DNA from: Piscibacillus halophilus
GTDB taxonomy: Bacteria; Bacillota; Bacilli; Bacillales; Alkalibacillaceae
NCBI RefSeq assembly: GCF_900110685.1
Contig: NZ_FOES01000004.1
Coordinates: 1 to 64,000, forward strand
Length of the DNA: 64,000 nt
Direction: 5' to 3'
The notes under the pieces were generated by a model. That model had not been told where the DNA came from, did not search any database, and was given only the letters and a program-made list of their open reading frames with translations. Below are positions 27,899-39,569 of this stretch, one piece after another (within the stretch, counting starts at the first letter, position 1; the number at the start of each line of letters is the position of its first letter). A program made the translations under genes and the position numbers.

Positions 27899-28843
27899 TT
27901 ACTCAGGCTTTTTAGCGACCATTGAAATCCAGTCTTCCATTGCGTTTACTTCTACTATTTCAAAGCCAGAAGCTATTAAAGCTTCTTTAACTTCGTTTTT
28001 CTTACCTTGAATGATCCCAGATGTAATAAAATATCCACCAGGTTGTACTTTGTCGTAGGCATCATCAATAAATTCTAAAATAATTTCTGCTAAAATATTC
28101 GACACAATAATATCAGCACCTGGTTCAACGCCCTCTAATAGATTATTTTGCTCAGCTTCTACACGATTTTGAACTTGATTTAATTTAACATTTATCTGTG
28201 TACTCTTAACAGCAACCTCGTCTAAATCAAAAGCTTTAATGCGTTTAGCACCTAAATGTGCTGCTGCAATAGTTAAAACACCAGAGCCAGACCCAACGTC
28301 ATAAACCACATGCCCCTCTTTCACATATTGTTCCAAAGCTTGTATGGATAATACAGTCGTTGGATGTGTCCCAGTTCCGAAGGCCATACCAGGGTCTAGC
28401 TCAATGATGATTTCGTCACTACTCACTGGTTCATACTCTTCCCAAGTAGGAATTATTGTAATTTTTTCGGAAATTTTTACTGGTTTATAATATTTTTTCC
28501 ACGCCGTAGCCCATTCTTCTTCGTTCACTTCTGATATTGTTACATTGTTGTGTCCAATATCAATATCGTATTTAACTAGATTATTGATGGATTGTTTAAT
28601 TTCATCTACCGTTTCACCTAAAAAGCTATTCACGGGTAGATAGGCCTTAATGTAGACACCCTCTTCAGGATAATTATTTGGATCAAGTTCATAAATGGTA
28701 CCAAATAGTTTCACGTCGTCTTCTCGATATAAATCTTGCGGGTCTTCAATTACAACACCACTTGCTCCTGCCTCGTGAAGAATATTAGATATCGGTTCAA
28801 TTGCTTCATTAGTGGTATGAACCTTTAACTCGGACCACTTCAT
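27899..28843 (-). CDS. prmA: Ribosomal protein L11 methyltransferase
   Basis: PrmA methylates ribosomal protein L11. The 314-residue enzyme has an N-terminal substrate-recognition domain and a Rossmann methyltransferase domain with DPGMAFGTGTHPTT, VYDVGSGSGVLTIAAAHLG and the catalytic-loop VSNILAEII. It follows dnaJ by 58 bp. Confidence 0.97.
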   Translation of the reverse strand: MKWSELKVHTTNEAIEPISNILHEAGASGVVIEDPQDLYREDDVKLFGTIYELDPNNYPEEGVYIKAYLPVNSFLGETVDEIKQSINNLVKYDIDIGHNNVTISEVNEEEWATAWKKYYKPVKISEKITIIPTWEEYEPVSSDEIIIELDPGMAFGTGTHPTTVLSIQALEQYVKEGHVVYDVGSGSGVLTIAAAHLGAKRIKAFDLDEVAVKSTQINVKLNQVQNRVEAEQNNLLEGVEPGADIIVSNILAEIILEFIDDAYDKVQPGGYFITSGIIQGKKNEVKEALIASGFEIVEVNAMEDWISMVAKKPE

Positions 28844-28901
28844 AACGGATCACTCACTTTGACATTTTTTAACCTATTTATACCTTTATCAAGTCCATTA
28901 C

Positions 28902-30029
28902 TTAGCCTTTAAAAGCGCGTTTCATGCGTTGAAACAAGTTATCTTGTTGTTCATCTAAAGATTGGTCTCCACTTAATTCATGGAACTCTCTTAATAATTC
29001 TTTTTGACGTTCATTTAAATTCTTAGGAACAACAACTTTTATTAAAATGTGTTGGTCCCCTTGCCCATGCCCATGAACGTTCGGAGCCCCTTTACCTTTT
29101 AACCTAAAGTGCGTTCCTGTTTGAGTACCAGCTGGAACTTTTAGTTTGACACGGCCATGAACGGTTGGAACTTCGATTTCATCCCCTAAAGCAGCTTGAG
29201 TAAAGGTGATAGGCATTTCGCATAAGATATCGTCACCATCGCGTTCAAAGAATTCATGCCGTTTCACACGAATAACGACAAATAAATCACCTGCTGGACC
29301 TCCATTGACACCAGGCCCGCCTTGACCGGTCACTCGAATCTGTTGACCATCATCAACACCAGCAGGAATACGAATATCGATTTTCTTACGTTTCTTCACT
29401 TTACCATCGCCACCACAAGTGTGACATTTTTCTTCAACTTGCTTTCCGCTTCCTTGACAATGGTGACAAACTCTACGATTTACGACTCTACCAAACGGCG
29501 TGTTTTGCTCCACATTTAATTGTCCTGTACCATGACAGTGTTGACACGTATGAACTGATGTACCAGGTTTGGCACCAGACCCGTCACAAGTATCACAATT
29601 TTCTTCTTTAGGAATCTCAATCGTGGTTTCCTTGCCAAAGATTGCTTCTTCAAACTCTATTTCCATTGTATATTGAAGATCTTGACCTTGTCTTGGAGCG
29701 TTCGGGTCACGACGTCTTCTACCGCCGCCACCAAAGAACATATCAAAGATATCACCGAAATCGCCAAAGTCTTCGAAGCCGCCAAATCCACCTTGACCAG
29801 CACCTTGTTGAGTTCCGGCATGGCCAAACTGATCATATTGCTGACGTTTTTGTGCATTACTTAACACTTCATAAGCTTCTTTAACTTCTTTAAATTTATC
29901 AGCGGCATTATCTTCCTGACTAACATCAGGGTGATATTTTCTCGCTAGTTTACGATATGCTTTTTTTATTTCTTCCTTAGATGCGTCTTTAGACACACCA
30001 AGTACTTCATAATAATCTCGTTTACTCAA
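28902..30029 (-). CDS. dnaJ: Hsp40 co-chaperone DnaJ
   Basis: DnaJ stimulates DnaK ATPase and delivers substrates. The 375-residue protein begins with a TTG codon ([16 protein letters not shown]). It has the J domain with HPD at about residues 33-35, a Gly/Phe-rich linker (about 75-105), and four CxxCxGxG zinc repeats ([32 protein letters not shown]). C-terminal substrate-binding domains complete it. A terminator separates it from dnaK, and it has its own likely promoter. Confidence 0.98.
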   Translation of the reverse strand: MSKRDYYEVLGVSKDASKEEIKKAYRKLARKYHPDVSQEDNAADKFKEVKEAYEVLSNAQKRQQYDQFGHAGTQQGAGQGGFGGFEDFGDFGDIFDMFFGGGGRRRRDPNAPRQGQDLQYTMEIEFEEAIFGKETTIEIPKEENCDTCDGSGAKPGTSVHTCQHCHGTGQLNVEQNTPFGRVVNRRVCHHCQGSGKQVEEKCHTCGGDGKVKKRKKIDIRIPAGVDDGQQIRVTGQGGPGVNGGPAGDLFVVIRVKRHEFFERDGDDILCEMPITFTQAALGDEIEVPTVHGRVKLKVPAGTQTGTHFRLKGKGAPNVHGHGQGDQHILIKVVVPKNLNERQKELLREFHELSGDQSLDEQQDNLFQRMKRAFKG

Positions 30030-30067
30030 TTGAAGATCACTCTCCCGTACCTTCTCGCATAGATTTT

Positions 30068-30097
30068 ATCATAACATTACCATCTTTGTTACTGCAA
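30068..30097 (-). promoter_or_regulatory. Candidate sigma-A promoter of dnaJ
   Basis: On the minus strand TTGCAG (30092-30097) is followed after 18 bp by TATGAT (30068-30073), some 40 bp before the dnaJ TTG start. Confidence 0.5.
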
Positions 30098-30182
30098 TCA
30101 CTTAAGGGAATATACGAATAATTAAAATAAACAGTATTTTAATTAAGAATAAAAAACGTTTATTTTAGTCCTAAATGATGAT

Positions 30183-30227
30183 GCTGAAAAAAAGTCAAAG
30201 TCAAGATTGTCCTGACTTTGACTTTTT
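30183..30227 (-). terminator. Intrinsic terminator between dnaK and dnaJ
   Basis: AAAAAGTCAAAGTCA (30189-30203) pairs perfectly with TGACTTTGACTTTTT (30213-30227). On the minus strand the stem ends in TTTTT followed by TTCAGC. It should uncouple dnaJ partly from hrcA-grpE-dnaK. Confidence 0.8.
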
Positions 30228-30236
30228 AAGTAAAAG

Positions 30237-32096
<1,860 letters not shown>

Positions 32097-32107
32097 TTAT
32101 TATTTTT

Positions 32108-32674
32108 TTATTCATTAACCTTAACCATTGCTGGTCGGATTACCCGATCTTTCAATTTATAACCTTTTTGTAGAACTTCAACCACTTGATTAGATTCATA
32201 GCCTTCCTCTTGCACTTGCATCACGGCTTGGTGCAAGTTAGGGTCAAACTCTTCTTTTTCCGCTTGAATCTCTTCTACTCCAGCTTTTCCAAGTGCTTGA
32301 TGAAGCTGGTTATATACCATTTTCATTCCTTCTACAAATGACTGACTTCCTTCATCGTTCACTTCTGTTTGAAGTGCTCGTTCAAAGTTATCTAATACAG
32401 GTAAAATTTCCGTAACTAACTCTTGGGATTTATATTTCAAGTCATTCTCTCGTTCCTTTTGAGTACGACGACGGAAATTATCAAAGTCGGCTTGTGTACG
32501 CAAAAACTTGTTCTTTAATTCTTCTTTTTCAGTTTCAAGTTGTTTAATTTGTTTTTGTAGCTGTTCATCGCTGTGTTGCTCTTGTTCTTCATTAACAGAT
32601 TCATTACTTCCTTCGACCTGTTCATCGTTAGTAACTTTTTCTTGTTGTTCTTGGTTCATTGTTTTTTCATCCAT
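32108..32674 (-). CDS. grpE: DnaK nucleotide exchange factor GrpE
   Basis: GrpE releases ADP from DnaK. The 188-residue protein has a strongly acidic and Gln-rich N-terminus (residues 1-40), a long coiled coil (QLQKQIKQLETEKEELKNKFLRT), and the C-terminal beta domain ending VIRPAMVKVNE. GGAGGTGA precedes the ATG. Confidence 0.97.
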   Translation of the reverse strand: MDEKTMNQEQQEKVTNDEQVEGSNESVNEEQEQHSDEQLQKQIKQLETEKEELKNKFLRTQADFDNFRRRTQKERENDLKYKSQELVTEILPVLDNFERALQTEVNDEGSQSFVEGMKMVYNQLHQALGKAGVEEIQAEKEEFDPNLHQAVMQVQEEGYESNQVVEVLQKGYKLKDRVIRPAMVKVNE

Positions 32675-32822
32675 TTCGTCACCTCCAACGATTCCCTTCC
32701 TTTTCCAATTGTTAAATATACCATGAATTCAGAAAATGACAAGTATTTAACCGTAAGAAAACTTGGCTATTGAATCTTGCCAAGTTTTTTATAACACTTT
32801 AACAATATAAGCATTTCCGCTT

Positions 32823-33854
32823 TTATTGTTCAGTAAACCACTTCTGTAATGTCTGGGACATTTGGCCACTCCATAAATCTAAAATCGATACAGCTTTCGC
32901 ATAATCCATACGTGTGGGCCCGAGCAACGCAATCGTACCAACCTGATTATCACCAAGTGAGTAAGTAGTTGTAATTAAGGTACAGTTACTCATTTCTTCA
33001 ATCTTATTTTCCTGCCCAATATAAATGTGCAGTCCTTCATCTTCACTCTTTAAGACAGGGGCAATCTGTTCTTCACTTTCCATAATGTCAAATAGAGATC
33101 TAATTTTATCGACATCAGCGAATTCAGGTTGAGATAATATATTTGTCTTACCACTTACGTATAGGTTAGTAGGTTGTTCTGTAAACAAGGCTTGATTAAG
33201 TAATTGATAAGATTTGTGAAAGTCATTTGTATATTTTTTGAGAAGATACTTAACTTCTGTTTCAATAAATCTGTCAAGATATACAATTGGGACTCCACTT
33301 AATTTTTCATTAAGAATATTAACTGTTTTTTCTAAATCGGACTGGTCCAATTCTTCAGGAATAGCAAAAGAACGGTGTTCCACATGTCCTTTATCTGTAA
33401 TAAGTATGGCAATTGCTGATTGGTTATTTAACGGAACAATTTGTAACTGTTTAAGTTTTGTTTCATAAACTTGGGGACCTAGCACCAGTGTTGTATACCT
33501 CGTCAACTCAGATAAAATGTGTGCAGAGTTCTGCATAACACGTTCAAGTTCAATCATTCGATCACTAAATGATTGTTGAATCTGATTAATTTCCTGTTTG
33601 GACAACTTCAATGGTGACATAATATGATCCACATAATATCGATACCCTTTTTCTGAAGGTATACGACCAGATGATGAATGTGTTTTTTCTAGATAACCTA
33701 AGTCTTCTAAATCAGCCATTTCGTTTCGGATAGTCGCAGGGCTGAAAGATATACTTTCTTTCTTAGCGATATTACGTGATCCTACAGGTTGTGCAGTCTC
33801 AATGAAGTCATCAACAATAACTTTAAGAACCAGTAATTGACGATTAGTTAACAT
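32823..33854 (-). CDS. hrcA: Heat-inducible transcription repressor HrcA
   Basis: HrcA binds CIRCE and represses class I heat-shock genes. The 343-residue product starts MLTNRQLLVLKVIVDDF; the winged HTH region contains ATIRNEMADLEDLGYLEKTHSSSGRIPSE. Two upstream in-frame codons could extend it to 33875, but that would overlap the CIRCE element. It heads the hrcA-grpE-dnaK operon. Confidence 0.97.
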   Translation of the reverse strand: MLTNRQLLVLKVIVDDFIETAQPVGSRNIAKKESISFSPATIRNEMADLEDLGYLEKTHSSSGRIPSEKGYRYYVDHIMSPLKLSKQEINQIQQSFSDRMIELERVMQNSAHILSELTRYTTLVLGPQVYETKLKQLQIVPLNNQSAIAILITDKGHVEHRSFAIPEELDQSDLEKTVNILNEKLSGVPIVYLDRFIETEVKYLLKKYTNDFHKSYQLLNQALFTEQPTNLYVSGKTNILSQPEFADVDKIRSLFDIMESEEQIAPVLKSEDEGLHIYIGQENKIEEMSNCTLITTTYSLGDNQVGTIALLGPTRMDYAKAVSILDLWSGQMSQTLQKWFTEQ

Positions 33855-33868
33855 GTCTATCACCCCTG

Positions 33869-33895
33869 TTAGCACTCAATTGTTTCGAGTGCTAA
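33869..33895. promoter_or_regulatory. CIRCE operator of the hrcA-grpE-dnaK operon
   Basis: TTAGCACTC-N9-GAGTGCTAA is present without mismatch, 15 bp before the hrcA start. It is the binding site of HrcA and makes the operon self-regulating and heat-inducible. Confidence 0.98.
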
Positions 33896-33905
33896 TTCTA
33901 ATAAT

Positions 33906-33934
33906 AAATTATCAAAATCATATTAACCTGTCAA
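33906..33934 (-). promoter_or_regulatory. Sigma-A promoter of the hrcA operon
   Basis: On the minus strand TTGACA (33929-33934) is followed after 17 bp by TAATTT (33906-33911), immediately upstream of CIRCE. The -35 box overlaps the hemW stop codon. Confidence 0.65.
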
Positions 33935-35094
33935 TTATTAAGGGATTTTTTATAAGTGTCTTCATCTAATAAAAATGAAGCGAAAACGTCATTTCCAAAC
34001 ATAAGTCCGTTCTTGGTAAGATACACTCGATCATCTTCTCTCTCTAACCAGCCTTTATGTTGTAAGTCTTGAATTTCTTTCTCATATAATTGGAATAAAG
34101 AAACGCCATATTTATGGATAAACTCATGATCCGTTACACCTGATGCTCTTCTTAATCCTAGAAACATCTCTTCTTCTAGCTTTTCTTTCAATGTAATAAC
34201 ATCGCGGTGAAGAATTGGCTTCTGGTCTTTTTCCAATGCTTCATTGTAATGGTTAACAGGTCTTAGATTGACGTATCGTTCTTGATTTAAATAACCATGA
34301 GCCCCTGCACCAAAAGCATAATATTCTTCATTATTCCAGTATGTTAGATTATGCTGACTTTCAAACCCTTTAACAGCATAATTGCTTATTTCATAATGAC
34401 GTTTACCAGCACCCTCCATCATTTCCATTAGCATTAACAACATTTCTGCCTCGTCTTCTTCTGGTGGTTTATTAAGCTTTCCTTGTTGATGCCTCATATG
34501 AAAGACGGTTCTTGGCTCTATTTGCAGCGCATAGGCAGAATAATGCGGTAAATCAAAAGCAAGGGCCATGTCTAACGTCTTTTTGAAATGATCGATACTC
34601 TGATCTGGTAATGCATAAATGAAATCCATACTTATATTATTCAAGTCGTAATGTTGAAGCATCTCTACTGTCTTTTGAACATCACCTACTGTATGGTTCC
34701 GATTTAGGAGTTTGAGGAACTCATCATCTAATACCTGAACCCCTAGTGAAACGCGGTTAATTCCAAAGTCTTTCATTATTTTGACGTGGCCTTCTTCAAA
34801 TTCACCTGGGTTTGCTTCTATCGTAAATTCTTCGACTTGTTCAACGTTAATAAACTCATTAATCGTTTTCAGTAAAAATTCTAATTGATTTTCATTTAAG
34901 CTAGTAGGTGTCCCTCCACCTAGATATACTGTTCTTGGAGATATTGTTTGATTACCTATATAAAGTCCCATTTCTTTTCTTAAATTTTCAAGATAGGCAT
35001 CAGCTAATTCTCGGTTATAATATATTTTTGCAAAATCACAATAATGGCAGATTTCATGGCAAAACGGAATGTGTATATAAACGGATCGGTCCAT
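33931..35094 (-). CDS. hemW: Haem chaperone HemW (radical SAM)
   Basis: HemW resembles oxygen-independent coproporphyrinogen oxidase but acts in haem delivery. The 387-residue product begins MDRSVYIHIPFCHEICHYCDF, carrying the CX3CX2C cluster motif, but lacks the extra Cys of true HemN. GGAGG is 8 nt before the ATG at 35094. It lies between lepA and hrcA, the usual order. Confidence 0.95.
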   Translation of the reverse strand: MDRSVYIHIPFCHEICHYCDFAKIYYNRELADAYLENLRKEMGLYIGNQTISPRTVYLGGGTPTSLNENQLEFLLKTINEFINVEQVEEFTIEANPGEFEEGHVKIMKDFGINRVSLGVQVLDDEFLKLLNRNHTVGDVQKTVEMLQHYDLNNISMDFIYALPDQSIDHFKKTLDMALAFDLPHYSAYALQIEPRTVFHMRHQQGKLNKPPEEDEAEMLLMLMEMMEGAGKRHYEISNYAVKGFESQHNLTYWNNEEYYAFGAGAHGYLNQERYVNLRPVNHYNEALEKDQKPILHRDVITLKEKLEEEMFLGLRRASGVTDHEFIHKYGVSLFQLYEKEIQDLQHKGWLEREDDRVYLTKNGLMFGNDVFASFLLDEDTYKKSLNN

Positions 35095-35116
35095 CACTGC
35101 CACCTCCTTCTTTACA

Positions 35117-35147
35117 AGATAAAAGGGCAGACCTTTTGGCCGCCCTT
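35117..35147 (-). terminator. Intrinsic terminator after lepA
   Basis: AAGGGC-GCC pairs with GGC-GCCCTT around a short loop, and the minus strand ends in TTTTATCTTG. It overlaps the last codons and stop of lepA. Confidence 0.6.
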
Positions 35148-36954
35148 ATGAATCTTCATCCATTTCTAATACGGACATAAATGCTTCTTGTGGGATTTCC
35201 ACTTTACCAACCATTTTCATCCGCTTCTTACCTTCTTTTTGTTTTTCAAGAAGCTTTCTCTTACGTGAAATGTCACCGCCGTAACATTTCGATAAGACAT
35301 TTTTACGCATCGCTTTGATCGTTGTTCTTGCCACCACTTTATTACCAATGGCTGCTTGAACAGGTACTTCAAACTGCTGTCGAGGAATAATTTTCTTTAA
35401 CTTTTCTGCAATATGCTTTCCTCGGTGATATGCAAAATCACGGTGTACAATAAATGATAACGCATCAACCGTTTCACCATTAAGTAAAATATCCATTTTA
35501 ACTAAGTTTGATGGTTTATACCCACTTAACTCATAATCAAATGATGCGTATCCTTTAGTTTGTGATTTTAATTGGTCGAAAAAGTCATATACAATTTCGG
35601 ATAGAGGAATTTCATAAACAATATTCACTCGATTCTCATCTAAATATTGCATGTCAATGTATTGTCCGCGTTTCTTTTGACATATTTCCATAACCGGACC
35701 TACAAAGTCATTGGGAACCATAACGGTTGCCTTAACAAATGGCTCACGTACTTCTTTTATATTTTTAGACTCTGGCATTAACGAAGGGTTCTCAATATTA
35801 ATAGTTTCCCCATCCGTCAACTCTACTTCATAAATAACACTTGGTGCTGTTGTGATAAGATCAATATTAAATTCACGTTCAATTCGTTCTTGGATGATTT
35901 CCATATGAAGGAGTCCTAAGAATCCACAACGGAAACCAAAGCCAAGTGCTTGTGAAGTTTCAGGTTCATACTGTAAGGATGAATCATTCAATTCAAGACG
36001 CTCTAAAGCTTCACGTAAATCGTTATAATTATCCGCGTCCACCGGGAACAAACCGCAATATACCATAGGGTTTAATCGCTTATAACCAGGTAACGGTTCA
36101 TCTGCAGGGTTATTCGCTAATGTAATGGTATCCCCAACTCGTGAGTCTCCAACATTTTTAATCGATGCAGTTAAGAAACCAACGTCACCGACCCTTAATT
36201 CATCTTTACTTATTGGTTTAGGAGTAAATACTCCAAGCTCAGACACTTCAAAGGTTTTACCAGTCTGCATCATCTTAATTTCATCGCCGACTTTAATGCT
36301 TCCTTCTTTAACACAAATATAAGCAATAACACCGCGGTAAGGGTCATACAACGAATCAAAGATAAGAGCTTTCGTAGGTTCTTTTGGATCTCCTGTTGGT
36401 GCTGGAATATCCGTTACGATTCTCTCTAAAATTTCGTCAATGCCTACTCCATCTTTTGCCGAGGCTAAAATCGCATCATCTGCATCAATTCCGATAACAT
36501 CTTCAATTTCTTGCTTCACTCGATCAACATCTGCACTAGGTAAGTCAATTTTATTAATTACTGGAATTATTTCTAAATCATTATCAAGCGCTAAATACAC
36601 ATTGGCTAATGTTTGCGCCTCAATACCTTGCGCAGCATCCACGACGAGTAATGCCCCCTCACATGCAGCTAAGCTTCTTGATACTTCATATGTAAAATCG
36701 ACATGTCCCGGCGTATCGATTAAATGAAATAAGTAATCTTCACCGTCATTAGCTTCATATTTGAGTTGTACTGCATTTAACTTAATCGTAATTCCGCGCT
36801 CGCGCTCTAAATCCATAGCGTCTAAGAATTGTTCTTTCATTTCACGTTCTGTTAACGCTTTTGTTTTCTCTAATATACGGTCTGCTAATGTTGACTTCCC
36901 ATGGTCAATATGGGCAATAATCGAGAAATTTCGGACATTCTGTTGTTCTGCCAA
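35146..36954 (-). CDS. lepA: Elongation factor 4 (LepA)
   Basis: LepA is a ribosome-associated GTPase, related to EF-G, that acts in initiation and back-translocation. The 602-residue protein starts at a TTG ([27 protein letters not shown]); GGAGTGATG lies upstream. Motifs G1 [10 protein letters not shown]3 DTPGHVDF and G4 NKIDLP are intact, and the C-terminal domain is specific to LepA. A strong promoter lies 42 bp upstream. Confidence 0.98.
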   Translation of the reverse strand: MAEQQNVRNFSIIAHIDHGKSTLADRILEKTKALTEREMKEQFLDAMDLERERGITIKLNAVQLKYEANDGEDYLFHLIDTPGHVDFTYEVSRSLAACEGALLVVDAAQGIEAQTLANVYLALDNDLEIIPVINKIDLPSADVDRVKQEIEDVIGIDADDAILASAKDGVGIDEILERIVTDIPAPTGDPKEPTKALIFDSLYDPYRGVIAYICVKEGSIKVGDEIKMMQTGKTFEVSELGVFTPKPISKDELRVGDVGFLTASIKNVGDSRVGDTITLANNPADEPLPGYKRLNPMVYCGLFPVDADNYNDLREALERLELNDSSLQYEPETSQALGFGFRCGFLGLLHMEIIQERIEREFNIDLITTAPSVIYEVELTDGETINIENPSLMPESKNIKEVREPFVKATVMVPNDFVGPVMEICQKKRGQYIDMQYLDENRVNIVYEIPLSEIVYDFFDQLKSQTKGYASFDYELSGYKPSNLVKMDILLNGETVDALSFIVHRDFAYHRGKHIAEKLKKIIPRQQFEVPVQAAIGNKVVARTTIKAMRKNVLSKCYGGDISRKRKLLEKQKEGKKRMKMVGKVEIPQEAFMSVLEMDEDS

Positions 36955-36995
36955 CTTTCATCACTCCTGTTTCTACGTCCAATAACACTAGCTCG

Positions 36996-37024
36996 ATTAT
37001 AGCAATTGAACCTATAATATTCAA
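36996..37024 (-). promoter_or_regulatory. Sigma-A promoter of lepA
   Basis: On the minus strand TTGAAT (37019-37024) and a perfect TATAAT (36996-37001) are 17 bp apart. Confidence 0.75.
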
Positions 37025-37156
37025 TCAAATATCTTTAACGGTACAAAAAGAAACCCATTGTTAAATTAAATAATTTCGTTACTGTGGAAAAATGTTCAAT
37101 AACCAGTAAATGATTACATTAAAACGCACTCCTCATATCACCATAAATAACAGTAC

Positions 37157-37190
37157 AAAAAAAGCTTGGAATCAACACCCAAGCGTTTTT
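37157..37190. terminator. Intrinsic terminator after the DUF1569 gene
   Basis: GCTTGG (37164-37169) pairs with CCAAGC (37179-37184), flanked by A and T runs on both sides. It can work in both directions; on the minus strand it ends the DUF1569 gene. Confidence 0.7.
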
Positions 37191-37247
37191 TATTTAGTCT
37201 TTTTCAACTAAAAGCACCCGTTAATAAAAAGTCCCCACTTCAGCTAA

Positions 37248-37697
37248 CTAAACCCCAAACTGTTTTAAGTGATGGTCAAGGTGCTTATAAATCCCTTTTC
37301 CCCATTGCTCAGAAGTAAGTTTACCGAAAAAAGGATGTGGATGATTTGTACACTTTTGAGGACCATTATTTTGAAATGCTATAATCTTTTGTTTTAGTTT
37401 TTCCTTTTCTGTATCAAATTCTTTTTCATCTAGAATTAAAATGGTAGGGATTGTGGACATGTTTTGAGGTAATGGCTTGTCGTTATAAAAAATTGGTTTC
37501 ACAAACTTCCCAATTAATATCCCTAACCAACCTCTCGAAGGAAAAGCGTTTCCCATTGCAATGTCTTGAAAGGACGAGCAATGTGCAAGCATTTTGGCAA
37601 CATCCATTTTACCCCATTGCGGTTTTGAAGATGGGTTTAAATTGTCGATACGGTTTACCATTTCCTCTGCATGCAATTGATTAAAAATATTCTTCAT
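37248..37697 (-). CDS. DUF1569 domain protein (DinB-like fold)
   Basis: A 149-residue protein starting MKNIFNQLHAEEMVNRIDNL at 37697, with GGGG about 7 nt upstream. Features of the DUF1569 family are PQWGKMDVAKMLAHCSSFQD, with a probable metal His, and the C-terminal GIYKHLDHHLKQFGV, which adds two further His residues. The family has a DinB/YfiT-like four-helix fold; activity is unknown. It stands alone between lepA and the spore operon with its own terminator, and is not part of the B. subtilis order here, so it is probably an acquired or relocated gene. Confidence 0.8.
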   Translation of the reverse strand: MKNIFNQLHAEEMVNRIDNLNPSSKPQWGKMDVAKMLAHCSSFQDIAMGNAFPSRGWLGILIGKFVKPIFYNDKPLPQNMSTIPTILILDEKEFDTEKEKLKQKIIAFQNNGPQKCTNHPHPFFGKLTSEQWGKGIYKHLDHHLKQFGV

Positions 37698-38133
37698 TAT
37701 TGTCCCCCTTGGCATTTTGGTTAACACATACCCACAATTGATTAATTAAACTATCCTGCCCGTATGTTTAGGAACTTTCCAACACAACTCTACATTTATT
37801 TTAACATGAAAACTCCATACCTACTTAGTTAATAAAAATCAACATAGCAATTAGCACGTTGACAATAATCATCGTGTAATTTAAAAAGCAATTTTATATG
37901 CAAATCCAAGTGTTTATATTCAATAAGCATTGATATATAAGGAAAAACAACAGACCAAATCATATGAGATTTGGTCATTAAATTAGTGAGTTATTTTAAA
38001 TTGTTTCTCCACCGAGACGGAACTACTACACTACTTATTGTTAAATGAGTGTCTTTCTGAAACATCAATTCATCCTGAGAGGGAGAAGGATCACTAGCTC
38101 GTAATTTTTCTTGATTATTATGCAAAACCGTTA
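37698..38133. other. Intergenic region between the DUF1569 gene and yqxA
   Basis: About 435 bp with no confident gene. It contains the operon terminator at 37945-37976 and the likely promoter zone of the DUF1569 gene. There is also a 44-codon open frame on the minus strand (37991-38125, TTG start, no ribosome site) that I do not call as a gene. Confidence 0.5.
37945..37976 (-). terminator. Intrinsic terminator of the gpr-spoIIP-yqxA unit
   Basis: GACCAAATC (37953-37961) pairs perfectly with GATTTGGTC (37968-37976) with a 6-nt loop. The minus strand continues TGTTGTTTTTCC. Confidence 0.75.
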
Positions 38134-38430
38134 TTAAAAGAACATGGCACTAAACCGATAGAGAAATTGGAAAATGACTGAAAATAAGGTTTTTACAAAG
38201 TTCTCAAGTGAAGATGCTACAGTATAGAAAGATCCAGAGTTGGTCGTTACCTCTTCATTTAAAACTTCATTATGAGTTTCTTCAAATGAATCAGTGGATA
38301 CACTTGATTGTTTTAGGTCTTCTTCAGTTTGTATGGTATTAACCTCTGGTTCTGTTTGATTCGTCGTTGCTGTTTGCATCCCCAAATAAAAGATAAAGAA
38401 ACAGACGATTATCCAAAAAAATGCTCTCAT
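38134..38430 (-). CDS. yqxA: YqxA-like DUF3679 membrane protein
   Basis: A 98-residue protein with an N-terminal membrane helix (MRAFFWIIVCFFIFYLGMQTA), an acidic Thr/Glu-rich middle and a hydrophobic C-terminal helix (FVKTLFSVIFQFLYRFSAMFF). Position directly after spoIIP and the GMQxA motif after the first helix match YqxA of B. subtilis, of unknown function. The ATG at 38430 is better spaced from AAGGAG than the one at 38436. Confidence 0.75.
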   Translation of the reverse strand: MRAFFWIIVCFFIFYLGMQTATTNQTEPEVNTIQTEEDLKQSSVSTDSFEETHNEVLNEEVTTNSGSFYTVASSLENFVKTLFSVIFQFLYRFSAMFF

Positions 38431-38447
38431 AGCCATTCTCCTTTTCG

Positions 38448-39569
38448 TTATTGACGTTTAGCGCCTTCTTGTTCCATGTAGTATTCGGTAAAAACTTCCG
38501 CAAACGCATCTAATGCACGATTTAACTCTTCGTAGCTGTTCTCCACTCCACCAACTTCGACTAATAAAGCTTGATCGGTTAAATCTTGATTGTATACTCC
38601 GTTTACACCTGGTCCTCCTTTAACCTCTATACCTCGACTAAGCCCAGGGTATTTCTCCTCTAGTAATTCGTGTAACTGGCTCGCTAGTTTCAAGTTTTCT
38701 TCATAAGACTTATGATCTTCACCTACAATGAACCAAAGTCTCGCCATTTCCTTTCCATTAACAGTAGTTGTGGTGACATTTCTTCGCTGAGCGTCACGGT
38801 GTATATCTATTAAATATTTAACTTGATCATTGCTACTTAACACATCTTGTACGACTTCTCGAGATACATCGTAAGATTGACTGTATCCTTCTGGCGGGAG
38901 TAATCGATAATAATCCGTTTGATCCACAAACGTTTTTATTCCGTTATTCTCTAGTTGTTCACCTAGATATTGACTTAGCTTCATGACATTTTCTTCTGAA
39001 TGAAATGATTCATCGAAGTTAGTCCCTTCCGGTAATTCAGGTAAAAAAGATTCTCTATTATGTGTTGTATATATAAATACGGATTCATCACTAATATCGA
39101 GTTCAGGTTCTTCCACAGGTGATTCATCTTCCTGATCATCAAATAAATGATCTGGTGGCGCTGTTTCGATAGCAGTTGTGAACATGTTCGTACCTTCACC
39201 CGCTACTACAATCGTACTATTCGTATTCGGAAACCTTGGTAGCTCATGCCCAAATAGTAACCGAGTATCTTGATAAGGTAGGCTTGTGAATAAAGGTAAC
39301 GCAAAGCTTGCTAAGGATAATTGTTCATCGTGTTGATCATTTAGTCCATCCATAATAGGTTGATCAATGGTCATGAAAAAAGAATAAGAAGCACCGTCGA
39401 TTTGCTTGATCCAATCTTCAAGTATATTCGTCGATGCTTCGCTAAATGGTTTTATGGAAAATAAGGGAATAAGGAATAACAAACATATAAAGAAAATCTG
39501 AAATAATAGAAAAGGATGCTGCTTAACTTTTCGAATTTGCGACCAATTAATTTGTAATTTTTTCTTCAT
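38448..39569 (-). CDS. spoIIP: Stage II sporulation protein P
   Basis: SpoIIP is the amidase/endopeptidase of the DMP complex that dissolves septal peptidoglycan during engulfment. The 373-residue product has an N-terminal membrane anchor (about residues 18-42) and an amidase_3-like catalytic domain: a zinc His in YTTHNRES, a Glu in SFHSEENV, and LIDIHRDA, followed by VEVGGVENSYEE. In B. subtilis it is made under sigma-E and also from the gpr promoter. Here a long stem covers its ribosome binding site. Confidence 0.96.
   Translation of the reverse strand: MKKKLQINWSQIRKVKQHPFLLFQIFFICLLFLIPLFSIKPFSEASTNILEDWIKQIDGASYSFFMTIDQPIMDGLNDQHDEQLSLASFALPLFTSLPYQDTRLLFGHELPRFPNTNSTIVVAGEGTNMFTTAIETAPPDHLFDDQEDESPVEEPELDISDESVFIYTTHNRESFLPELPEGTNFDESFHSEENVMKLSQYLGEQLENNGIKTFVDQTDYYRLLPPEGYSQSYDVSREVVQDVLSSNDQVKYLIDIHRDAQRRNVTTTTVNGKEMARLWFIVGEDHKSYEENLKLASQLHELLEEKYPGLSRGIEVKGGPGVNGVYNQDLTDQALLVEVGGVENSYEELNRALDAFAEVFTEYYMEQEGAKRQ

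Noticed and set aside
37991-38125. 44-codon minus-strand frame between yqxA and the operon terminator, starting at TTG
   Set aside because: It has no Shine-Dalgarno sequence and no recognisable family. It could be a remnant or a very small gene, but the sequence alone does not support a call.
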